From NCBI RefSeq assembly GCF_003664035.1, contig NZ_RCCK01000012.1:310001-374000 (forward strand): DNA of 64,000 bases, written 5' to 3'. Below are positions 6,551 to 15,757 of the stretch, in pieces. Source of the DNA: Pedobacter alluvionis. GTDB taxonomy: Bacteria > Bacteroidota > Bacteroidia > Sphingobacteriales > Sphingobacteriaceae. The notes below the pieces were generated by a model that saw only the letters and a program-made list of their open reading frames with translations, did no database searches and was not told where the DNA came from. Position 1 is the stretch's first letter. The number at the start of each line of letters is the position of its first letter. Position numbers and translations under genes: made by a program.

Positions 6551-8444
6551 ATTCCTCTACACATAAAAAACCACTCATTAACAACAGGCGGATTTGTAAT
6601 ACAATTTTTTGACTGATTTGTTCCTTTTCCGTAGCTGGTTTAAAATATTCGTGGGTAATTTCATCAATTAATTGGGATGTTTTCATTTTCCTATTAACCA
6701 AAGATTCAACGATGATGGCTGAAAAGGTTCCGATTTTAATTTCTTCCACACCACTTTCATGGCTATATAAAAGAAGCTTACTACCGTTTTCATCTTCTCC
6801 GAAATATTTTACATGATCACTCAGTTTTAAATTCAGTACCATGAAATCGGAATCTGATTTTTGATTGGCACTTTCTGCCTTTTTTCTAAGGTAAATGTTT
6901 TGTTGCTGATAACTAAAATAACCTTTATGAAGTTTCCATAGCTTCAATAGCTCTGATTCCAACCGGAATGATTGTCCGATTGATTCATGCGCTCCCGCTA
7001 TCTGGCTGATTCTGACAGATAACACATCACTAAATTCATCAATATTCTTCACTTCATATAGTGCGCTAATGCTGATACCTAACAGATCAAGTTTTCCAAT
7101 AGTTCTTTTGAAGTATGACGAAAAAATCTTCTGTTTAATATCAACCGTTGAGAACCTTCCTTCCAGATTAATTATTTTCGCAGGTTTGGGTAAAGCTGGT
7201 TTTGCCACTGAATCAGATTGATCTCCAGCTATCAGCTGTAAAAGCACATAACCTACACCGGCTTTTCCTGAGAAAAGACCATAATCATCTGCTCCAGATG
7301 ATAGGTATTCGCTGTAGCTATTTGTTTTTCGATATTGTTTAATGGCTCCTTCAATCGCATCACAAATATAATCAGCTATTCCCTCTCTGTCTTTATTGCA
7401 CATCAAAAACGGAATCATTCCGCTGTAGCCGCTTACCAAAGTGAAATCTGGCCGGGGTTTGTTTTGAAGATCTGATAAACATTTTTCAAGTGTGCGGTTA
7501 CAATGCTCTGAATAGATTTCTTTTTCAGTGAGCGCAAATGCAAGACTCCTTGATAAACCCACTCCTGCCGCACCATGTGCCCAGGCATTCGCCCCTGCCA
7601 TATCTGAAATAAAAGTTTCTAGTTGCCAGAGATGTGCGCCTGGTTTTGAAAGTTCATAATTGCCTATCCGCAAATCAAGCCAGTTATTTGCGGGGGCATG
7701 ATAATATTGCATTTCATAAGCCAACGCTTCTTCCGCCAGATACAACAAACCTGGTGCATCAAAATACATACTCAATTGCATGAGACAATATGCAATACCT
7801 GATGCCCCATGAGAAAACCCGGTCATGCTATCGTATGCTTTTTTCGATTGATGATAATCCCATTTCAAACCCATCTCTGATACCCGTGCTTCCTGAATCA
7901 AACGGTCTAAGAGCAAATGAATCAATCGTAAAACTTCTTCATGCTGGCTGTGGTGATAAAGTAAAGTGAATACCAGCAAATTACCTGTATAACCACTTAA
8001 TAAATCAGTTTTCAGTAATTCCGTGCTAAGCTGAATTTGGTTGGATAATGTTAATAGCATTGCATTATCCAGATATTTCTGGATTCCGGTTGCTTCGTAA
8101 ATCTTTAAATTTGTATAAATCACTCCACCAAGTCCGGTGTAGAATGCAAAGAATTTGGGTTTGAGGATGGCTTCAGATTTCATCATTCTGTTCATCATTT
8201 TATCAATTAAACTGATGTGCGCTTTGCTTTGGTCAAAACGATAAAGTTCAAGAAAGAATAAAGCAATGCCGCAATTGCCATTAAAAATGTCATAGCTTTC
8301 CTGAAAGGCATATTCATCCGGATTGATGTAATAAGGGGTTGGCCACCAGGCCTCGTCTGCGTTTTCCTTTTTATTCAAGAGCAAATCATTCTTTATTTCA
8401 TAAAGATGATTGTTAAAAACTTCAATCTGAGCAGCTGTAAACAT
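6549..8444 (-). CDS. LanC-like lanthipeptide cyclase with C-terminal extension
   Basis: A 631-residue protein. Residues 1-410 carry the seven Gly-rich helix motifs of the LanC alpha-toroid: GNCGIALF (56), GLGG (104), GYTGNLL (151), GFSHGASG (209), AWAHGAAG (287), GYSGMIPF (339), and the last repeat GLFSGKAGVGYVLL (389-402). The conserved HG (212-213) is present. The zinc ligands of classical LanC are not: the WCxG Cys is Ala289, and the CHG pair is Val337-Ser338. Residues 411-631 are not part of LanC. The last 95 look like a PqqD-type winged helix (beta strands, then three helices, ending in LLLMSGFL), suggesting leader binding. The gene is last in the leftward operon, five bases after the LanB elimination gene. 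Likely role: thioether ring formation, by a zinc-free mechanism or with altered function. Confidence 0.82.
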   Translation of the reverse strand: MFTAAQIEVFNNHLYEIKNDLLLNKKENADEAWWPTPYYINPDEYAFQESYDIFNGNCGIALFFLELYRFDQSKAHISLIDKMMNRMMKSEAILKPKFFAFYTGLGGVIYTNLKIYEATGIQKYLDNAMLLTLSNQIQLSTELLKTDLLSGYTGNLLVFTLLYHHSQHEEVLRLIHLLLDRLIQEARVSEMGLKWDYHQSKKAYDSMTGFSHGASGIAYCLMQLSMYFDAPGLLYLAEEALAYEMQYYHAPANNWLDLRIGNYELSKPGAHLWQLETFISDMAGANAWAHGAAGVGLSRSLAFALTEKEIYSEHCNRTLEKCLSDLQNKPRPDFTLVSGYSGMIPFLMCNKDREGIADYICDAIEGAIKQYRKTNSYSEYLSSGADDYGLFSGKAGVGYVLLQLIAGDQSDSVAKPALPKPAKIINLEGRFSTVDIKQKIFSSYFKRTIGKLDLLGISISALYEVKNIDEFSDVLSVRISQIAGAHESIGQSFRLESELLKLWKLHKGYFSYQQQNIYLRKKAESANQKSDSDFMVLNLKLSDHVKYFGEDENGSKLLLYSHESGVEEIKIGTFSAIIVESLVNRKMKTSQLIDEITHEYFKPATEKEQISQKIVLQIRLLLMSGFLCVEE

Positions 8445-8449
8445 AGATT

Positions 8450-9331
8450 TTAATTGGAATGATACATTTGAAAAAGATATTCGATGCAGGTTTTGATCAC
8501 ATACATCAGGTAAGCTTCTTCCTGATTGGCAATGCCAAGGCGATTATTGGTCATGTGCATTAGGCTTGAAATGATTTCCTGGAATTTAAATTCATCAAAT
8601 TCTGCTGTTTGATACTGATCCATAACTTTCTGACTGCACATCATATATTTTGCTAAATCATCATTAAGACTTTCTGCGGCAAGTTCTTCCCAGAAAGAGG
8701 CAGCTGCCAGGCAAACTATTTCTTTTTTGGATGAAAATGCCTGTTCAAATTGATTGAGCCAAAATGACTTTTCATGTTTCATCGGCAAACCTGGGCGATA
8801 AAGTTTAGGTAACCATCCGTTTATAAAAAAATCACATAACCTGATGATTTTTTCGGGCTTTAATCCGGCACAGAATAATAGAACAAGATGAAGCTTTACC
8901 GCCTGTAGAGTAATCTGACTGTTATTTCGCCTAATCAGTAACCAGTTTAAAACATAGGTAGATGAAGCGGCAAAATGCTGTTCTGCCCAGGTGATACTTT
9001 CCACGTTCCCATAACGGCTAATCTCCTGATCGTACTTAATGGACAGGACTTTTTCCACCCAGAAAGAAGTACTTTGAAATTGACAAAGATCATTACTTAA
9101 TGAACTGGTAATCTGTTCATGGTAAAACGAATTGGCATGAAGTCTCAACCGAATATGACTCCCTCCTTCCCAATAGCGGATAAAGAACCAGGGCGAATCA
9201 GCAAAAAAACAAAATTTCCATTTACTGATGAAGGGCGCAATGGCCTGTATCAAAAGCTCATCAGCATTTCCGGTATAGTAAATATGCAGACTGAACCAGG
9301 TATAACTTATTGGTTTGATTGTGCTATCCAT
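8450..9331 (-). CDS. LanB elimination domain protein (thiopeptide-type bacteriocin biosynthesis / SpaB C-terminal family)
   Basis: A 293-residue stand-alone protein equal to the C-terminal elimination domain of class I dehydratases. Diagnostic features are the aromatic N-terminal strand (TWFSLHIYYTG), WFFIRYWEGGSHIRLRL (equivalent to the family GPHIRLR motif) and a helical C-terminus. The family removes glutamate from glutamylated Ser/Thr to give dehydroalanine and dehydrobutyrine. The gene overlaps the end of the glutamylation gene by eight bases, implying coupled translation of the two halves of a split LanB. It works on the precursor encoded at 6318. Confidence 0.85.
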   Translation of the reverse strand: MDSTIKPISYTWFSLHIYYTGNADELLIQAIAPFISKWKFCFFADSPWFFIRYWEGGSHIRLRLHANSFYHEQITSSLSNDLCQFQSTSFWVEKVLSIKYDQEISRYGNVESITWAEQHFAASSTYVLNWLLIRRNNSQITLQAVKLHLVLLFCAGLKPEKIIRLCDFFINGWLPKLYRPGLPMKHEKSFWLNQFEQAFSSKKEIVCLAAASFWEELAAESLNDDLAKYMMCSQKVMDQYQTAEFDEFKFQEIISSLMHMTNNRLGIANQEEAYLMYVIKTCIEYLFQMYHSN

Positions 9332-11996
9332 TATACCACTGCATTAAATATTCTTTAACTCCACCTTCCACAGGTTCCGGAAGTACCTCTTCTATGGTGA
9401 TGTTATTTCCTGCTCTTGCCAAAAGTCGTTTAAACATAGACACAAACAGCGGCTTATCTAAAGCTAAATATTGTGGTTTATAATCATCATGCAAACCTTC
9501 TTTTTTGTTGATTTCGCCATTTACAGCTTTGTTTTGATAAGCACGTTTCCTTAGAAACAAAAAGAATTTTATTGGTATTTTCTGCAATTCGAACCAGTTA
9601 TGTAAGCGAATAAAATATTCAAAATCAGCCTCCATTGTTTGCTGAACAGGGATTACGGCAATTTTTATTCTCCATGTTTTTCTCCTGATGATTATTGTTT
9701 CTTCAAATGTGATTCTCGGAAGCAGGTAAATGTCAGGCGCTGAATTTGCAAATCTGCCTAGCTCATACTGATCGATCAGCTGGATAAAAGGCTGTAATGA
9801 AATCCTTGCATCAGGATTAAAGTGCGCCAATAACTGGTATAAGTTAGAACGGTTATAAAAAGATTCCAAACTCAAATCATAGCTGTAGAGTTCATGATCA
9901 TTTAGCCATAGTTTAAGGGTGTTCGTATTTGAATCAAGGCAAACCCTTAAATCACCAACATTAATTTGCTGATCTGCAGGATAGATATTATTTCCAGAGG
10001 GAAGCGTAAGCTCGTGACTTAGCAAAGGAGGGTGAATGTTTGCGTTAAAAGTTGAGGCATCATTTAGTTCGGCTTTAATTACTTCTGGATTTAATGACTC
10101 ATTCTGAGCGATAAAATCTTCCTGTATTTTTGAATCAAACAAAGACAGAAATCTTCCGCTTACCTTTCCCATCCCGGGCAAAAGCGAATTGATTACCCCG
10201 TAAAGCTTGGCTCGTTCCTCGCAGGCATAAAATTGTACAAAAGCGCCTGCCGATAAAATTTCTCCAAGATCAGGTTGAACAGGTAAATCTGCGAAAAAAT
10301 CAGCGGTCAGGTTTAATGAATCATCTAAAGTAGTTTGTTGCGCCAGTTTGGTAAGAACAGCTGTCTTCCAGGGCATTGGATCTGATAATGCCTGGTCATT
10401 CTGGCTTACCTGCTCCTTTTCGGGCTTTTTAACATAAAAATAGTAATCCCGGTAAAACTCGGTTATTTTTATCTTTTCATGTTCAGGATAGTGTTTAATA
10501 TAAAAATCGCGCATCTTGATCCGCTCTTTTCGCATCACATCCAGCGGCAGCAGAAATTTGGCAAGCGCATTCGTTTTAGAAGCAAACTCAGCTATCCCCT
10601 TTTCAGGCAATGCTTCAGTTTCACTTGTAAAACAATCTTCAAAAAAAATATTGCGTGCCGAAAAATAGTAAGGAATAAAGTTGTTCGTTAAAAAGGCCTC
10701 TTGATTTTTGGATTCTTTTTCTCCGATGATTTTTTTCTCCTCAGCACTCGTATAGTAAGGTAAGTTTGCTTCTTTTTGTAATTGAAGAAAAGTGCTGTTC
10801 ACTGCACTTTCTGCCTGCTGTAAAATAACATAGCGTTCACTAGTTGCTGCTGCTGCATAGCTTTCACGGTGAATTTGCAATGATTCGAAAAGGCTGATTA
10901 AAGGCTTTACTAAGTGTTTTTTCTCTGGTACAGATTTAAAAAACGCCATTAGTTTTACGTCCCAGTTTTCATCCATCCCGGAAAAGCCAAAGCCCGGCTC
11001 GAACAGGCCGGTGTTGATCAATTTTATGATATAAGCTTTAATGCTTTCGTGGCTGGCATTTTCTACGTGATCTGACAGATATTTTATTAATTCTGCTAAA
11101 GTAACTGATTGGTGGTTTTGATGAAAATAATTGACAATCAACAGTTGCAGCCGATTTGCAGGCAATTGCTGAAAGGATTCAATGTTGTTGAAATTAGTCA
11201 GGAATTGTATTTTATCACCTTTGATTTCTGCTGTGATATTAATTTTCAGCGATAAATATTCATTCAATACCGGATGTTGCCTCAGTATGGATCGTAAGTA
11301 TTCGAAGAGAATATTGTTCAGTTTCAGCTTACTCAGAACTTTAGGATTTTTATTTGGATGGTTTACCGGATGAGTACTGGTGGTCATCACGCCAGTAAAA
11401 GTAAAGCTGCTAAATGGCGAAGTTTTGAAAGCCATCCGGCTGAGATACCGCAATAAACTAAATTCCATTCGGAGCTCTTTTTGCTTAAAATTTTCCGGGT
11501 CTTTTGTTACAAAACTTTTCAATTGGGTGTAAAGCACTGGGCTGGATAACATTAAGCCATTTTGCAGCGCAGGGTTTAATGCCATTTGCTGAACAATTTT
11601 TTGATGTAATGTTGATTCGTGGTTAAATAGCTTCTTGTTTACCTCAAAAAAATTGTTGATCAGGGATTCATTTAACAGATAAGCTTCAAAAGATTCAGAT
11701 AATGATATGGAATTCAAGTCTTTTATAAGCGTCGATTGTTCTGCATCTACGTGTTTGTTATTAAATATTTTCCTTTTAAGATTGATTAACTGTTGCCTCA
11801 ATTGATCGTTGGTTTGTTCACTGATGATCGGAAATAAGCTATCACATATAGTATTTTTTAATTCTTCCCTTCTTTTGAGGTAGCCATGGTGCGTTTCTAT
11901 CAGCTTTTCGCCTTGATGCCATGTAAGCTGATTGAATACATCGTGGTTAAGATTCGCATATCGAACTAAGGAATAAGGGAAAATTCTGACTGACAT
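9324..11996 (-). CDS. Lantibiotic dehydratase, glutamylation subunit (LanB N-terminal part)
   Basis: An 890-residue protein matching the N-terminal, tRNA-Glu-dependent glutamylation domain of class I dehydratases. The motif RMAFKTSPFSSFTFTG (187-202) is the conserved segment of the family. Residues about 281-334 (ending IIKLINTGLF) read like the internal winged-helix leader-recognition domain known from NisB. The SpaB C-terminal domain is missing here and is encoded by the next, overlapping gene, so this LanB is split, as reported for pinensin. It starts 27 bases after the exporter gene. Role: charging Ser and Thr of the precursor core with glutamate from glutamyl-tRNA before elimination. Confidence 0.86.
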   Translation of the reverse strand: MSVRIFPYSLVRYANLNHDVFNQLTWHQGEKLIETHHGYLKRREELKNTICDSLFPIISEQTNDQLRQQLINLKRKIFNNKHVDAEQSTLIKDLNSISLSESFEAYLLNESLINNFFEVNKKLFNHESTLHQKIVQQMALNPALQNGLMLSSPVLYTQLKSFVTKDPENFKQKELRMEFSLLRYLSRMAFKTSPFSSFTFTGVMTTSTHPVNHPNKNPKVLSKLKLNNILFEYLRSILRQHPVLNEYLSLKINITAEIKGDKIQFLTNFNNIESFQQLPANRLQLLIVNYFHQNHQSVTLAELIKYLSDHVENASHESIKAYIIKLINTGLFEPGFGFSGMDENWDVKLMAFFKSVPEKKHLVKPLISLFESLQIHRESYAAAATSERYVILQQAESAVNSTFLQLQKEANLPYYTSAEEKKIIGEKESKNQEAFLTNNFIPYYFSARNIFFEDCFTSETEALPEKGIAEFASKTNALAKFLLPLDVMRKERIKMRDFYIKHYPEHEKIKITEFYRDYYFYVKKPEKEQVSQNDQALSDPMPWKTAVLTKLAQQTTLDDSLNLTADFFADLPVQPDLGEILSAGAFVQFYACEERAKLYGVINSLLPGMGKVSGRFLSLFDSKIQEDFIAQNESLNPEVIKAELNDASTFNANIHPPLLSHELTLPSGNNIYPADQQINVGDLRVCLDSNTNTLKLWLNDHELYSYDLSLESFYNRSNLYQLLAHFNPDARISLQPFIQLIDQYELGRFANSAPDIYLLPRITFEETIIIRRKTWRIKIAVIPVQQTMEADFEYFIRLHNWFELQKIPIKFFLFLRKRAYQNKAVNGEINKKEGLHDDYKPQYLALDKPLFVSMFKRLLARAGNNITIEEVLPEPVEGGVKEYLMQWYNG

Positions 11997-12022
11997 AAGA
12001 TGGTTTATAGGTTAATGGAAGA

Positions 12023-14224
12023 TCATTGGCCGAGTTCAAGTTGATTTTTGATCAGGTGGTAATAGTGTCCTTTGATTTGAAGCAACTGCTGATGCGTACC
12101 AACTTCTTTAATTTCACCTTGCTGAAGCACTACAATTTGGTCTGCATTTTTTACCGTGCTGAGTCTATGGGCAACGATCAGTACCGTTTTGCCCTGAAAA
12201 AAAGTATTGAGATTATTTACGATGGAAAGTTCATTCTGTGCATCTAATGAATTAGTGGCTTCGTCAAGAAAAACGTAATCCGGATTACGGTAAATCATCC
12301 TGGCGATTAACAGGCGCTGTTTCTGGCCTTCACTTAAGCCAAATCCATCTCTACCGACTACGGTTTCATAGCCGAAGGGCATTTTCAGGAAAAAAGCATG
12401 CATATTGGCCATTGTAGCTGCCTCATGAAGACGATTAAAATCTTTAACCTCCGCGCCTGCAAAAATATTATTGGCAATGGTATCCATGAAAACATATCCA
12501 TCCTGCATCACTACACCGCAATGTTTTCTCCATGATCTGGCATTAATGGCTTCAATTTTTTGCGTACCAATTTCAATACTGCCTGCCGATGAAGCATAAA
12601 ATTTGAGTAAAAGCTTAATTAATGTTGTCTTCCCGCTACCGCTGGTACCCACAATAGCTGTTACTTTTCCGGCTGGAATTTTCAAACTGACATTTTTTAA
12701 TACCTGGGCACTGTGTTTGCCCCCATATTGAAAAGATACCTGATTCAGCTCAATATCCACTGGTCCATCCCCATTCACTTCATCATCAACGCCAAAATCT
12801 TCTTCAGTTTCTTGTTGCACTTCATCTATACGCAATAAACTGAATGCTGCATTTTGCGAAACCCTTGAAAATTCCACTAACTGGTTTACCGGAGCATTTA
12901 ACTGCCCACAGATATAAGTAATGGCCAGCATACCACCCAATGTTACCTGATCATGGATCACCAGCATGGATGCAGCATAAGTGATCAGCACGTTCTTTAC
13001 CTCGTTAATAAAAGCACCAACACCCTGCATCCGCTGATCAAGTTGTAATGCTTCAAGTTTGAGATCGAATGATTGATCTTGTAATCCTTCCCAAAGCTGT
13101 TTTTTTTCTTCTTCACTCCCTGTTAATTTGATTTCCTGCATGGCATAGAAAATTTCCAGGAGCAATTGCTGGTTGGCAGAAAGTACCTTGAACTTCTTCT
13201 GATCAATCATTTTTCGCTTTTGTTGAAAAGAGTTAGACCAGATCACGCTGATGCCAGCGCCGACAATAAACAGCAGAAAAATCTGCCAGTTGTAATGAAG
13301 CAAAATGCCGCCAAGTACAATTAAGGTAATTGCCGATAAAATAAAATTGATGAGTGAGTTGGTCAGGAATTCCTCTATGCGTTGATTATCGTTCACGCGC
13401 TGCATATTGTCTCCCGCCTGCCGGTTGTCAAAAAATGAAAAGGGCAATTTCATCAGTTTTGCCAGAAAATCTTTCAGCATGGTGATGCTCGTTCGGGCAC
13501 CAATTCTAAATAACAACCTCCCCCGAACAAAATCCATCAGCATCCGGCCAGAAAAAAGCATCAGCTGTCCCAAACAAATCAGCAATAACAAATTGGTATT
13601 TTTTCCTTGAATTCCCTTGTCTACGATCATTTGGGTTAGCAAAGGAATCACGAGTGAGAAACCACTGGCCAGTGCCAAACTCACCGCTATCGGGAACCAG
13701 CCTTTTCGGTGTAATTTTAGGTAAGGAACCAGATTCCACAATGAAGTTTTATGTTCCGGCTTGCTATCCATTTCATGAAATGAACGGGTTGTTTCTAATA
13801 ACAATACCCGGCCAATCTGTGCATTATCATTAATATTCCAGCCCGATAAAAATGCAGCTGTATCTAATTTTATTTTACCGTTAAGTGCCGGATCTGCAAG
13901 ATAGACTGATTCATCATTTACTTCATAAACCACCACATAATGCTCTTTTTGCCAGTGAACTATGCAAGGCATGGGTAATCTGTGTAGTTTATTATATTCC
14001 AATTCTGCAGCCATGGTTTTGAAGCCAATGTTTTCTGCGGCATCAATTAAATCAAGCATTGTAGTGCCTTGCTTCCCGATTTTGCAAAGCTTTCTTAAAT
14101 GCTGCATGGAAAAATTCTTACCGTGATAACCAGCAACCATTTTAAGGCAAACCGGACCACAATCCATGGCATCTGGCTGCTTATAAAACGGGTACTTTCT
14201 CCTGCGGATAAAATCTTTAACCAT
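12023..14224 (-). CDS. Peptidase-containing ABC exporter (C39 domain, LanT/PCAT type)
   Basis: A 733-residue protein from the ATG at 14224; an ATG 23 codons upstream is less likely because MVKDFIRRRKYPF is the normal start of such proteins. Residues 1-130 are a C39 double-Gly peptidase with Q16, C22 (MDCGPVCL), H95 (KEHYVVV) and D111 (ADPA). A six-helix exporter domain follows (about 165-470), then an ATPase with Walker A VGTSGSGKTTL, signature LSEGQ (LSGGQ is usual) and Walker B VFLDEATNSLD. The protein would cut the precursor after its GG site and move the core over the inner membrane. It is first in the four-gene leftward operon. No accessory membrane-fusion protein gene is nearby. Confidence 0.9.
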   Translation of the reverse strand: MVKDFIRRRKYPFYKQPDAMDCGPVCLKMVAGYHGKNFSMQHLRKLCKIGKQGTTMLDLIDAAENIGFKTMAAELEYNKLHRLPMPCIVHWQKEHYVVVYEVNDESVYLADPALNGKIKLDTAAFLSGWNINDNAQIGRVLLLETTRSFHEMDSKPEHKTSLWNLVPYLKLHRKGWFPIAVSLALASGFSLVIPLLTQMIVDKGIQGKNTNLLLLICLGQLMLFSGRMLMDFVRGRLLFRIGARTSITMLKDFLAKLMKLPFSFFDNRQAGDNMQRVNDNQRIEEFLTNSLINFILSAITLIVLGGILLHYNWQIFLLFIVGAGISVIWSNSFQQKRKMIDQKKFKVLSANQQLLLEIFYAMQEIKLTGSEEEKKQLWEGLQDQSFDLKLEALQLDQRMQGVGAFINEVKNVLITYAASMLVIHDQVTLGGMLAITYICGQLNAPVNQLVEFSRVSQNAAFSLLRIDEVQQETEEDFGVDDEVNGDGPVDIELNQVSFQYGGKHSAQVLKNVSLKIPAGKVTAIVGTSGSGKTTLIKLLLKFYASSAGSIEIGTQKIEAINARSWRKHCGVVMQDGYVFMDTIANNIFAGAEVKDFNRLHEAATMANMHAFFLKMPFGYETVVGRDGFGLSEGQKQRLLIARMIYRNPDYVFLDEATNSLDAQNELSIVNNLNTFFQGKTVLIVAHRLSTVKNADQIVVLQQGEIKEVGTHQQLLQIKGHYYHLIKNQLELGQ

Positions 14225-14247
14225 AATAAATTTTAAAAACCGTAAAT

Positions 14248-14291
14248 GCAATGTAGTTGCAAATATGTAAAATATAATGCAACTTTGATGC
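14248..14291. promoter_or_regulatory. Paired GCAAC-N3-GTTGC sites over the divergent promoter region
   Basis: 14248-14260 (GCAAtgtaGTTGC) and 14279-14291 (GCAACtttGaTGC) each match the 13-bp palindrome with one mismatch and stand 31 bp apart. They sit on a possible rightward promoter (TTG at 14257-14259, 20 bases, CAACTTTG at 14280-14287), so a bound regulator would cover both the -33 and -7 elements. The same arrangement lies upstream of the precursor gene at 6186-6232. Confidence 0.5.
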
Positions 14292-14311
14292 ATTATTAAA
14301 TTAATCTTTTA

Positions 14312-15757
14312 ATGAAAAAAAACAACATTGCCATTTGGCAAATGCTGATAAAAAAAGAGTTGCTGGTGATTTACCGGAACAAGACGATGCTCATCTCTAC
14401 GGTAATGATCTGGACACTTTTTATTGCGGCTGCCATTTGTACATATTTAGATTATCAATCGGCGCACAAGCAAAGAATTGAGGCCAATACAATTTTCAGG
14501 CAGCAATGGGCACATCAACAACGGAATCCACATGATGCCGCACACTTTGGCACCTACCTTTTTAAATCGATCAATCTGTTAAACGTATTTGATACCGGAT
14601 TAGATGACTATGCCGGGAATACCTACCGTATTGAAGCCCATCTGCAACACGAACCTGACGCAGCAAATGCGGAAGGAAATGATAGTTCCATGCGTTTCGG
14701 CAGGCTTACACTTGCTTTGATTTTGCAATTGCTCATTCCGTTACTAATCCTTTTCATCACAGCAACCAGCATTACCATAGAAAAAGAACAGGGTACATTG
14801 AAAATGCTGCTGGCTCAGGGATTAAGCACTTCAAGGTTAATATGGGTTAAGGTAATTTCAAGTTACCTTTTTATCATAACAGTGGTTTTACCGATCTTTT
14901 TATTGATGATCATGATGCTATTGATCTCTCCCGGATCTGACATACTGCTCACCAGATTACTTTGGATGATATTAGCATTTCTATTGTATTTTTTATTCAT
15001 TGCTTTGCTGGGCATATTGATTTCAGCCTGCAGTGGTAATTCTGGAAAAGCACTTTTAACTGCCTTGAGCTGCTGGATATTAATGAGCATCATTTCGCCG
15101 AAATTACTCACCGGAATTGCCGATCGCAGCTATCCGCCTATGTCTCGCGCTGCTTTTACTGAGCTTGTTGAACAAGGATACAGAAAGGGGCTTAATGGCC
15201 ATGATCCTTATGCAGAACGTGGGGAACGTTTCGTTAACAATATTCTTAAAAATTACCATGCAGACTCCGTTAGTGAGCTTCCTTTTAATGTTGAGGGTTT
15301 AACATTTCAATACCATGAGGATTATCGTAATATGGTGTTTAACCATTATCTGGCGCAGGTAGCAGAACAATTTGATAAACAACAGAACTTTTTAACGATA
15401 GCGGGAATCTTTAATCCGTTTCTCTCCATCAAACGGATTTCGATGGCGCTCTCTGGCACAGACTATTATCATCACCAATATTTTTTTAAACAGGCGCAAA
15501 CTTACCGCAATCATTTAATTAAAAAGCTGAATCTGCAGCTGGCCATGCACAGTAAAGATGTAAAGGGAGAGTATATCCTAGGTCCTAAGTATTTTGCACG
15601 GCTTCAAAACTTTGATGATCAGCTTCCACCTACCCATAAGGTAATTCAGTTAAACCAGATTGGACTATATGCTATAGCCGGATGGATTCTGCTACTCGCC
15701 GCATTGCTCCAGTTTATTGCTTCACGTTCTCTAACCCGCCATTATGAACCTGCTTAA
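14312..15757 (+). CDS. ABC-2 type permease, DUF3526 family
   Basis: A 481-residue membrane protein. It has one N-terminal helix (about 27-46), a large periplasmic loop with the family-typical RQQWAHQQRNPHDAAHFGTY, then a block of helices with TSITIEKEQGTLKMLLAQG, a cytoplasmic coupling segment common to ABC-2 permeases, and a final C-terminal helix. DUF3526 permeases work in pairs with an ATPase; the second permease follows and overlaps by 14 bases, but no separate ATPase gene is present. It is divergent from the exporter operon and shares its control region, so it may serve export, self-protection or release of the lanthipeptide. Confidence 0.78.
   Translation: MKKNNIAIWQMLIKKELLVIYRNKTMLISTVMIWTLFIAAAICTYLDYQSAHKQRIEANTIFRQQWAHQQRNPHDAAHFGTYLFKSINLLNVFDTGLDDYAGNTYRIEAHLQHEPDAANAEGNDSSMRFGRLTLALILQLLIPLLILFITATSITIEKEQGTLKMLLAQGLSTSRLIWVKVISSYLFIITVVLPIFLLMIMMLLISPGSDILLTRLLWMILAFLLYFLFIALLGILISACSGNSGKALLTALSCWILMSIISPKLLTGIADRSYPPMSRAAFTELVEQGYRKGLNGHDPYAERGERFVNNILKNYHADSVSELPFNVEGLTFQYHEDYRNMVFNHYLAQVAEQFDKQQNFLTIAGIFNPFLSIKRISMALSGTDYYHHQYFFKQAQTYRNHLIKKLNLQLAMHSKDVKGEYILGPKYFARLQNFDDQLPPTHKVIQLNQIGLYAIAGWILLLAALLQFIASRSLTRHYEPA

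Noticed and set aside
9119..9358. 79-codon plus-strand frame spanning the LanB junction
   Set aside because: Antisense to two overlapping, clearly recognised genes; no promoter or family.
14225..14293. Upstream ATG for the C39 exporter giving 23 extra residues
   Set aside because: The extra part is a hydrophobic stretch before a cytoplasmic peptidase domain and overlaps the operator sites.
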